DNA from: Blautia hominis | GTDB lineage: Bacteria > Bacillota > Clostridia > Lachnospirales > Lachnospiraceae | DNA: 64,000 nucleotides | Reading direction: 5' to 3' | NCBI GenBank assembly: GCA_002270465.1 | Contig: NQOF01000006.1 | Coordinates: 248,001 to 312,000 of the forward strand | Shown: positions 57,936-64,000 of the stretch, piece after piece | Layout: each line of letters opens with the position of its first letter | Numbering within the stretch: position 1 is the stretch's first letter | Notes under the pieces: model-generated | Told to the model about the DNA's origin: nothing | Database searches by the model: none | Seen by the model: the letters and a program-made list of their open reading frames with translations, nothing else | Position numbers and translations under genes: made by a program

Positions 57936-60605
57936 CTAAACCGTATCGTCTTTCAGTGCATCAATAATATTTTCTTTTCGTATTTTTCTGCTGCCGGAGG
58001 CATATGTTGCCAGCATGACAGCCAGCAGCAGAGCCGTGTATGCAAGAATCTTCAAAAACGGCGCGTGTACCAGATAAGCGCCAAAGGGCAGTCCTGATGC
58101 GTTCAGGAAGAATGCTACGAACAACACCTGTACGGGAAGACTGATAAGGAACGGTGTCAGCCCGAACAGCAGGGCTTCCAGGGATAATATACGTGACAGT
58201 GCTCTTGGAGAGAGGCCTACGGAGCGCAGTGTGGAGAGTTCCCGTCTGCGGCTTTTCAGGGTCCCGGATATGGTTGCCCATACATTGGAGAGACCGATGA
58301 CGGCCATCAGCCCGGAGATAAAGAAAATGATCGCACTGTACATTTTGCTGGTGTCTTTGTCCAGTTTTTCTTTTTCCAGGATATCGGAAATAATATAATC
58401 ACCGGAGCCGTAATATTTGTCACTGAATGTTTCCAGTTCATCTCTGATCTGGGGGATGTATTTTCTGTCGTCGGCTTTGAATAGGCCAATGGCATGGTAA
58501 GCGCCCAGACGTCGTTTTTCCCTGAAGGTTTCGGAAATAGAATCCAGGGTGCTCATAGGTACAAACTGAAGCAGTGTATACCCGGGAAATTCCACACCGG
58601 GGAGAGGAGATTGGTCTGTAATGTGTCCGGCCTTCACCTGAATGTTCGATTCCCCTTCCTCCTCATCCAGGATCTTATCGGTAAAGGTCAGGATGTCACC
58701 CTCCTGTATCTTGAGAAAGTCTATGATATCCGTCTCGGTGGACGTGGCATTCACTTTATCGGCAATGCTGTTGCAGACAATAGACTGTATATCTGCAGTA
58801 TCAAAATAAGGCGCAGGGTCAATGCCCAGAGTGCTGCAGTATGCAGTGAAGGATTCGTCATCCAGTCCAATGAAATAGTTCTGTACCCGGTATTGCCCGT
58901 CTCTTTTAATGGGATAATATTTCCCTGTGTCGACAACAGCATCCATGCCTCCGGCATTTTCCAGCTCATCTGACACCATATCCGGTGTGACCCAAAGCGC
59001 AGACTTTAAATTAGAATAAAAGACCGCTTCCTTTACATGGGGAAAACGTTTCAGGTCCTTAAGGATTTCCGGTTCCGGTGCCTGGCCGTTATCCAGGTAA
59101 TACTCAATATCCGCCTGGTTTTGCTCCTCCTTTGCGGAGAACTCTGCCTGGACCGCCCTGAAAGCGTTTAAGTGCCAGAAACAGGCCAGGACCAGAAAGG
59201 AAAGGGTCAGAGAGATGGTAGCTGTCCGATAGGATCGCTTTCTGGAAGAAAGTGCGCTGGAAGCTATTTCCCCCTCAATCCCGAAGAAGCGGGAGAGTAT
59301 GTGCCGGGAGCGGGTCTTCTTTATATTTCCACTTCCACCCTGGCGGATCGCCTCAATGGGAGTCAGCCGGGCTATTTTTCTGGCAGGGATCCTGGCTGAG
59401 AACCACACGGTAAAAAAGGTGAGCAGTATGGCAGGCAGGATACTGGGCAGTCCGTATGAAAAAGTGACCTTCGGTATATTGCCGCTTCTGGCTGCGTCAT
59501 TGATGGAGTTCACATATTGTATCAGCAGATTATCCAGAAACCATCCGGTGGCAAGTCCTGCAGGCAGGGGAAGAAGCATAAGGAACAGGCCTTCCCAGAT
59601 GACGGACTGCCGGATCTGGCGGGGAGAGGCGCCGATGCTTGCCAGAATACCCAACTGTGTAATGCGTGAATTGGCGGACAGAGAGAAAGCATTGTGGATG
59701 ATCAGGACAAAAAGCCCCACCACCAATACCCCCAGGAACAGAAACATAATAGGAAATGCAAGTGCTTCCAGTACATTGTCAATTTGGAACTGTCCTTTAG
59801 GAAAGACAAAATGCTGGGAGAGATAATCTGTATTGTATTTTAGATTATAATCACCGTATTCATCCTTTTCCCAGCCGATCAGAGCTGCTATTTGCGGTAA
59901 GTCCTTATAGGTGTCACGGATGGACCGGAACCGCAGATATACGGTTATGGATTCCTCCGGCCGGATTTCCTCATCCTCCATGTAGCCCATTGCATAATAG
60001 GAGGGGACAGAGGAGGGGGTGGCAGCGTCCAGGATCCCTACTATAGTAAAGGTGCGCTCCTCCTTTTTGGTAAATGTCTCCCCGCTGCGAAGCGGTTCCG
60101 TGGCCTGCAGGACAGTGCCGTCTTTTACCCGTTCCCCCATGGGAAGGGTTATGGTATCGCCGATTTTAAATTCCGGATGGTTTTCAAAATATTGTTTTGA
60201 TATGACGATCTCATTGGGAGCTGCGGGAACGCGTCCGTCCGCCAGCTCATTTTTTTCCGGCATATGTTTCCAGTATGCGGCATTGGCACGGCGCAGGGAT
60301 AGATATTCTCTTCTGGGGTCCTCAATATCAGCTGTGATAAAATCGCCTTTTATCAAGACGCTGTCCACAGTGGAATACCCTTTGATGAGGGGCAGATCCC
60401 TGCCAAAGGACTCACCGAACAATTCCCCGTGCCAGTCCCCGGATTTAAATACCGTGAGTGTGGTGGTATCCTTCCACATGGTATTGATAAACCCGCAGAG
60501 GGCGGAGAGGAAGGTGCTGGCCAGATAGAGGGCTATCATGATGGCACAGCTTGTGCGTTTGTTCCGCCGGATAAAATCCAGGGTGTATTCTCTCAGGATC
60601 TTCAT
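57936..60605 (-). CDS. FtsX-like ABC transporter permease, large (889 residues)
   Basis: Two FtsX domains, with membrane segments near the N-terminus (about 18-38), about 265-380, about 468-485 and about 760-870. Two long extracellular domains lie between them (about 45-255 and 490-745). ANSRITQLGILASIGASPRQ and KSRRRELSTLRSVGLSPRAL are the paired cytosolic coupling segments. Such permeases work as mechanotransmitters or exporters for peptides or lipids. The start overlaps the ATPase stop (ATGA), so both are co-translated. The gene converges on the kinase gene, 15 bases apart. Confidence 0.88.
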   Translation of the reverse strand: MKILREYTLDFIRRNKRTSCAIMIALYLASTFLSALCGFINTMWKDTTTLTVFKSGDWHGELFGESFGRDLPLIKGYSTVDSVLIKGDFITADIEDPRREYLSLRRANAAYWKHMPEKNELADGRVPAAPNEIVISKQYFENHPEFKIGDTITLPMGERVKDGTVLQATEPLRSGETFTKKEERTFTIVGILDAATPSSVPSYYAMGYMEDEEIRPEESITVYLRFRSIRDTYKDLPQIAALIGWEKDEYGDYNLKYNTDYLSQHFVFPKGQFQIDNVLEALAFPIMFLFLGVLVVGLFVLIIHNAFSLSANSRITQLGILASIGASPRQIRQSVIWEGLFLMLLPLPAGLATGWFLDNLLIQYVNSINDAARSGNIPKVTFSYGLPSILPAILLTFFTVWFSARIPARKIARLTPIEAIRQGGSGNIKKTRSRHILSRFFGIEGEIASSALSSRKRSYRTATISLTLSFLVLACFWHLNAFRAVQAEFSAKEEQNQADIEYYLDNGQAPEPEILKDLKRFPHVKEAVFYSNLKSALWVTPDMVSDELENAGGMDAVVDTGKYYPIKRDGQYRVQNYFIGLDDESFTAYCSTLGIDPAPYFDTADIQSIVCNSIADKVNATSTETDIIDFLKIQEGDILTFTDKILDEEEGESNIQVKAGHITDQSPLPGVEFPGYTLLQFVPMSTLDSISETFREKRRLGAYHAIGLFKADDRKYIPQIRDELETFSDKYYGSGDYIISDILEKEKLDKDTSKMYSAIIFFISGLMAVIGLSNVWATISGTLKSRRRELSTLRSVGLSPRALSRILSLEALLFGLTPFLISLPVQVLFVAFFLNASGLPFGAYLVHAPFLKILAYTALLLAVMLATYASGSRKIRKENIIDALKDDTV

Positions 60606-61285
60606 GACCGGTTCACCTGGTCTTTGATGACCCTGCCGTCCTCCATGGTCAGGATACGGTCAGCCTCCAATGCCAGCTTTTCGTCATGGGTGATCAGAAG
60701 GACCGTCTGCCCGAACCGGCGGTGTGATAATTTCAGCAGATCCAGTGTCTCCTGGGAATTTTTCCGGTCCAAATTGCCGGTGGGTTCATCTGCCAGTAAG
60801 ATGGCAGGGCGGCAGATCAGGCTTCTGGCAATGGCGGCCCGCTGCTGCTGGCCTCCTGACAGTTCTCCGGGGAGATGGTCCAGTCTGTCGGTCAGGCCCA
60901 GGGTTGTGACGATCTGGTCAAACCTTTTCTGGTCAGGTTTGCGTCCGTCCAGAAGAACAGGCAGCAAAATATTTTTCTTGATGGTGAGTGTGGGGATCAG
61001 ATTGTAAAACTGATAGATAAGACCAACTTTCCGCCTTCGGAAGGCGGCAAGTGCCTCCTCGTCCAGGGTGGAGATATCGGTGTCTTCAATACGGATTTCA
61101 CCTTCGCTGGGCCGGTCCACGCCTCCCAAAAGATGCAGAAGCGTGGATTTTCCGGAACCGGAAGCGCCCACAATGGCTACGAATTCTCCGCTTTCCACGG
61201 AGAGTGTGACATGGTCCAGGGCAGTGACCGCATTAGGGCCAGTGCCGTAAATTTTTGTTAGATCATTACATGAGAGTATTTCCAT
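60602..61285 (-). CDS. ABC transporter ATPase (MacB/LolD type)
   Basis: A 227-residue ATPase with Walker A GASGSGKST (about residue 40), Q-loop YQFYNLIPTLT, signature LSGGQQQRAAIARSL (about 142) and Walker B ILLADEPTGNLD (about 163), H-loop THDEK. It powers the FtsX-type permease encoded just downstream. AAGGAGG lies before the ATG. Its promoter carries a probable response-regulator site. Confidence 0.92.
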   Translation of the reverse strand: MEILSCNDLTKIYGTGPNAVTALDHVTLSVESGEFVAIVGASGSGKSTLLHLLGGVDRPSEGEIRIEDTDISTLDEEALAAFRRRKVGLIYQFYNLIPTLTIKKNILLPVLLDGRKPDQKRFDQIVTTLGLTDRLDHLPGELSGGQQQRAAIARSLICRPAILLADEPTGNLDRKNSQETLDLLKLSHRRFGQTVLLITHDEKLALEADRILTMEDGRVIKDQVNRS

Positions 61286-61312
61286 AATTGTGTATCCTCC
61301 TTATGGAAACAC

Positions 61313-61348
61313 AGTATAGCAGGGCAAAATGACATTTCAGTGACATTT
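61313..61348 (-). promoter_or_regulatory. Promoter with OmpR-type direct repeat before the ABC exporter
   Basis: On the plus strand TGACATTT occurs at 61330-61337 and 61341-61348, an 11-bp period typical of OmpR-family sites. On the minus strand a -10 TATACT (61313-61318) lies at the proper distance, with the repeats covering the -35 region, which is poor (ACTGAA). Confidence 0.65.
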
Positions 61349-61360
61349 ATAACGGTAATG

Positions 61361-61494
61361 GTAACTGTTCAGTACCCTCACAGTTACAGGCAAAGATCCA
61401 TGCAGAATTGCCTTTGGCGATGGGATTTTTGCTTGGCTGCGGAATGCTTTCTTACGGTCAGCGCAGTGAATGCGCAGACCTGCTGAATAGTTAC
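61361..61494. mobile_element. MITE-like inverted-repeat element near the ABC promoter (134 bp)
   Basis: Ends GTAACTGTTCAG (61361-61372) and CTGAATAGTTAC (61483-61494) are inverted repeats with one mismatch. Both sides carry CGGTAATG (61353-61360 and 61495-61502), an exact 8-base target duplication. Its left end folds as GTAACTGT..ACAGTTAC. Positions 61453-61482 match, in reverse, 62400-62429 of the element at 62387. No coding capacity. Confidence 0.82.
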
Positions 61495-61513
61495 CGGTAA
61501 TGCCATTTTATAG

Positions 61514-62359
61514 TTAGATTTTGTCATCAAGTCCGTTTTTGAAAAGTGTCATCATTTCTCGGGTAAGGCTGATTTCATATTCGTCCACAGGAATCTGGGA
61601 ACGCTCCTTCCATACAGCCAGAGCCAGCTCTTCCTCATCCAGGCAGATGGTGTCATCCCCGTCCAGGTCACAGAAAAAGCCAAAGAGCAGGGTGTCTGTG
61701 AAAGACCAGGGCTGGCTTTTGTAAAAGCGGAGATTCTTTACCTTGAGTCCAACCTCCTCCATGACTTCGCGCCTAACAGTATCCTCAATGGGTTCTCCGA
61801 TTTCCGCAAACCCTGCGATCAGGGCATAGTTTGTAAACTCACGGCCTGCATATTTTGACAGAAGCAGTTTTTCCCCGTTTCTCACAGCTACAATAACGGC
61901 TGGGGAGAGCTTTGGGTATTCCATAGTGTGGCAGTTGGGACAGTACATCATACGTTCTTTTTTGTCCGGTTTCATCTTTCTGCCGCAGCAGCCGCAGAAT
62001 CTGCGGCCTTTATACCATTTATAGAGCTGATGTCCCGTAATCCCGGCAAAGATAAGATGACGGGGGCTTAATGTGCGCAAACTGTCCGTTTTTTCAAAAG
62101 CATAGTTTGGCATCTCCTCATAAGGAAGCTGGGATACCAGATAATAGGCAGTTTCATCTATGGTAAAAAGGTAAGTCCAGAGGTCTTTTACAGCCGGAAA
62201 TACAGCTTCCGCTTCGGAATAGGTGGGAAAGGAGATCTCCCCTTCCGCAGCCTTCATAAAGATCTGGTCTTTTTTATAGCAGAGCAGCACACTGTTCTTT
62301 TGGGGTTCATGGGGCAGATATTCGTTGTGGTAAATATGTGGTGCAATATCCTGAATCAT
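61514..62359 (-). CDS. nudC: NAD+ diphosphatase, NudC type
   Basis: A 281-residue Nudix hydrolase. A four-Cys zinc ribbon is present (RFCGCCGRKM and MYCPNCHTMEYP, about residues 117-145), then the Nudix box GFAEIGEPIEDTVRREVMEE (about 173-192, continuing VGL). The NADH-pyrophosphatase motif appears as SQPWSFTDT rather than SQPWPFPxS. It cleaves NAD(H), or decaps NAD-RNA, to give NMN and AMP-type products. Start 62359 has AGGAG upstream. It is flanked by two MITE-like elements; the one upstream separates it from the acyltransferase-like gene. Confidence 0.9.
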   Translation of the reverse strand: MIQDIAPHIYHNEYLPHEPQKNSVLLCYKKDQIFMKAAEGEISFPTYSEAEAVFPAVKDLWTYLFTIDETAYYLVSQLPYEEMPNYAFEKTDSLRTLSPRHLIFAGITGHQLYKWYKGRRFCGCCGRKMKPDKKERMMYCPNCHTMEYPKLSPAVIVAVRNGEKLLLSKYAGREFTNYALIAGFAEIGEPIEDTVRREVMEEVGLKVKNLRFYKSQPWSFTDTLLFGFFCDLDGDDTICLDEEELALAVWKERSQIPVDEYEISLTREMMTLFKNGLDDKI

Positions 62360-62386
62360 AATTTTTCTCCTGTCAGTTTTGTTTAT

Positions 62387-62519
62387 ATAACAGTTCAGAC
62401 AGGTCTGCGCATTCACTGCGCTGACCGTATGAAAAAGCAGTGCCGGCAGGCATCCGGCCCATCGCGAAGCGATTTTTAATGGTTGGATGCGTAACAGTTC
62501 AGCTTGTCTAAACTGTTAC
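62387..62519. mobile_element. MITE-like inverted-repeat element splitting the acyltransferase-nudC operon (133 bp)
   Basis: AACAGTTCAGACA (62389-62401) and TGTCTAAACTGTT (62505-62517) are inverted repeats with one mismatch. The element is flanked by TTGTTTAT (62379-62386 and 62520-62527), an 8-base target duplication. It contains CATCGCGAAGCG (also in the 55.1 kb copies) and a subterminal GTAACAGTT..AAACTGTTAC hairpin. Its right end supplies the last codons and stop of the neighbouring gene. Confidence 0.85.
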
Positions 62520-63431
62520 TTGTTTATAAATAAAAATGCCGAAACCGAGGCCTGCCTGATGGCCTTCCATCAGCCAGGAGCGGTAAGCTCTCTGGAGTCC
62601 GGTATCTCCCGGCAGTTCTGCTGCCGGTTTTTCATAATCCTCATAAAAGATTCTCCACAGATCTCCGTTGTTATACTCCTCTTTATAGATATCATAATCC
62701 TGCATAAATCCCAGGATATTGGATGTTTTCGGAAGAAAAAGCTTGTGTTCGGGAAATAGCATCCAGGATTCGCACAGAAAGACGATAGGCCGGTCTGTAA
62801 AAGCATCCCGGAAAAAGTCTGCTGCCATGGCGTAGGATCTCATGTATTCCTCTCTCACAAGCCGTCCGCAGGAGGGGATGTGCACATTGATGACAAGGTC
62901 CCCCGGATGCAGAGTTACACCGTTTTTTTCATAAGTTTCTTCAAAGGGCACCAGTTCATACTGGAAGCGCCCCAGAGCAAAACGTTTGACCTCAAACCAC
63001 CATATCTGCCAGTCAGCCACGCTGGTGCCCCAAATACCGAACATTTTGCGGCATTCCAGCAGCTTCCAGTGCAGGTCCATCATGGATGCACGGAAGATTT
63101 CCGGTGCAATGCCCCGCTCCTCGTAAATTTTCCTGGTTTTTCGTGACAGGATAATGAAAAAGAGCATGTGCAGGGTATAAGTGTGGACACCGCAGCGGGG
63201 GGAGATATCCTTCAGCTCTTCCAGGACTTTTTTATAGTCCATATGGATGTTTTCGCTGTATGCGCGGTCAGTAGATATAAGTATATGGAGCACTTCCGGG
63301 CATTGGAATACCTGTTCCAGGGACTGCGTAAGAGATTCGGCAGCCTCCTGCGGATACTCCATCTCACCGGTGAACAGATGCAGGTTATCTATCCATTCCT
63401 GTTTTAAAACATTTGTTTCATGATTTTGCAT
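62508..63431 (-). CDS. Acyltransferase-like protein (NAT_N/GNAT_C architecture)
   Basis: A 307-residue cytoplasmic protein, seemingly the two-part acyltransferase-like family found in Clostridia. The N-terminal half is helical (SLTQSLEQVFQCPEVLHILI). The C-terminal half includes FALGRFQYELVPFEETYEKN, GDLVINVHIPSCGRL and FLCESWMLFPEHKLFLPKTS, as in GNAT_C proteins. Substrate unknown. The last three residues (VTV) and stop come from the inserted MITE-like element; without it the protein would end in KQN. GAGGGA precedes the ATG. Confidence 0.72.
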   Translation of the reverse strand: MQNHETNVLKQEWIDNLHLFTGEMEYPQEAAESLTQSLEQVFQCPEVLHILISTDRAYSENIHMDYKKVLEELKDISPRCGVHTYTLHMLFFIILSRKTRKIYEERGIAPEIFRASMMDLHWKLLECRKMFGIWGTSVADWQIWWFEVKRFALGRFQYELVPFEETYEKNGVTLHPGDLVINVHIPSCGRLVREEYMRSYAMAADFFRDAFTDRPIVFLCESWMLFPEHKLFLPKTSNILGFMQDYDIYKEEYNNGDLWRIFYEDYEKPAAELPGDTGLQRAYRSWLMEGHQAGLGFGIFIYKQVTV

Positions 63432-63477
63432 ATTTTTCCCTCTTTCACATAAACTATTTATAACGATTCCATGTAAA

Positions 63478-63981
63478 TCAGACAGGCAGTACAGGAATCT
63501 GCTGCTGCCTGAAGAATTTTGTTACCATTTCATCCCACACCCGGTCCAGGGACTTGTCCATGGAGAAGGTTTTGAGGGACGTGCCTGTTGTGCAGGTCAC
63601 ATGACTGCCGTCGTACTGCAGGTTCAGATACAGGCCGAAGACATCTGCCGATGTCCAGGAAAGTCCGCTTCCTGTCAGCAGTTTTTCTACATTCTGCCTG
63701 GAGAGCTGGAACACGATTTTAAAGTGCAGCGGGGTATGTTTTCCTTTCATGATGGAGAAGCAGAAGGGTTTGATCTCCTTCCACGTAGAGAAGGTGCGCT
63801 CAGTCTCATGGAGCATTTCCGCCTGTTCTGAATCAAAGAACTCCTTGTGGAGGGAACCGTCAATCTTGTAGGAGACAAATGTGGTCACATTGGCCTCACA
63901 GAGCCAGAAAGCATCAAAATCGGTTCCTATAAGCAGACGGGACATAAATTCTTTTACATCCTGTACCTGTAAAGCTATCAT
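63478..63981 (-). CDS. DUF5721 family protein
   Basis: A 167-residue protein, starting MIALQVQDVKEFMSRLLIG, with TFVSYKIDGSLHKEFFDSEQ and WKEIKPFCFSIMKGKHTPLH. It fits the DUF5721 family known from Lachnospiraceae; function unknown. AAGAGGAAA lies before the ATG close to the right edge of the window. It is in the same direction as, and 46 bases upstream of, the acyltransferase-like gene, so it could be the first gene of one operon with it and nudC. Confidence 0.7.
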   Translation of the reverse strand: MIALQVQDVKEFMSRLLIGTDFDAFWLCEANVTTFVSYKIDGSLHKEFFDSEQAEMLHETERTFSTWKEIKPFCFSIMKGKHTPLHFKIVFQLSRQNVEKLLTGSGLSWTSADVFGLYLNLQYDGSHVTCTTGTSLKTFSMDKSLDRVWDEMVTKFFRQQQIPVLPV

Positions 63982-64000
63982 GATATTATTTCCTCTTCCT

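Overview
The window reads as chromosomal DNA of a low-to-mid GC, Gram-positive anaerobe of the Lachnospiraceae type (Blautia-like). This is an inference from gene content and style: strong AGGAGG ribosome binding sites, a Trp T-box, a TPP riboswitch, a CIRCE operator, lipoprotein-anchored ABC sugar-binding proteins, an ssnA-ygfK pair and YesM/YesN-type two-component regulation. No rRNA, tRNA, CRISPR array, transposase or phage gene was seen.

Layout. 0-3.9 kb: end of deoB, add, then a tetR-MATE efflux operon whose consensus promoter lies inside a perfect palindrome. 3.9-5.8 kb (minus): a stand-alone TrpB-like enzyme behind a Trp-specific T-box. 5.9-9.3 kb: truA, then a fusion of a PTS EIIC sugar permease with an EAL phosphodiesterase, coupled to a hotdog thioesterase. 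9.5-15.8 kb: ssnA-ygfK (purine/selenium-dependent hydroxylase type) and glnS. 15.9-20.6 kb: a PdxR-like regulator and a TPP-riboswitch operon for thiamine-precursor uptake. 20.6-28.5 kb: housekeeping and small genes (an LEA-like anchored protein, three HAD phosphatases, maf, an aldehyde dehydrogenase, a methyltransferase, csaA, an HTH-DUF4180 pair).

29-38 kb is a glucuronide-utilisation locus: GH2 beta-glucuronidase-like enzyme, AraC regulator, ABC importer, GH88 unsaturated glucuronyl hydrolase and a DUF2264 protein. 38-42.4 kb is a set of small accessory genes ending in a decayed lipoprotein-like gene. 42.4-52.8 kb is a second glycan locus, probably for pectin: response regulator and sensor kinase, ABC importer, an unrecognised 626-residue enzyme and a GH28 polygalacturonase. 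52.8-55 kb is htpG under a perfect CIRCE. 55-64 kb holds an XRE-regulated small membrane protein with a triple operator, an OmpR-type two-component system with a large FtsX-type ABC exporter, nudC, an acyltransferase-like gene and a DUF5721 gene.

The most unusual structure is a family of small non-coding inverted-repeat elements (133-142 bp, 12-13 bp terminal inverted repeats, 8 bp target duplications, MITE-like). Two lie in tandem at 55.1-55.4 kb and two lie in opposite orientation on either side of nudC. The copy at 62.4 kb can be removed on paper to restore a tight acyltransferase-nudC operon. It has changed the last codons of the upstream gene.
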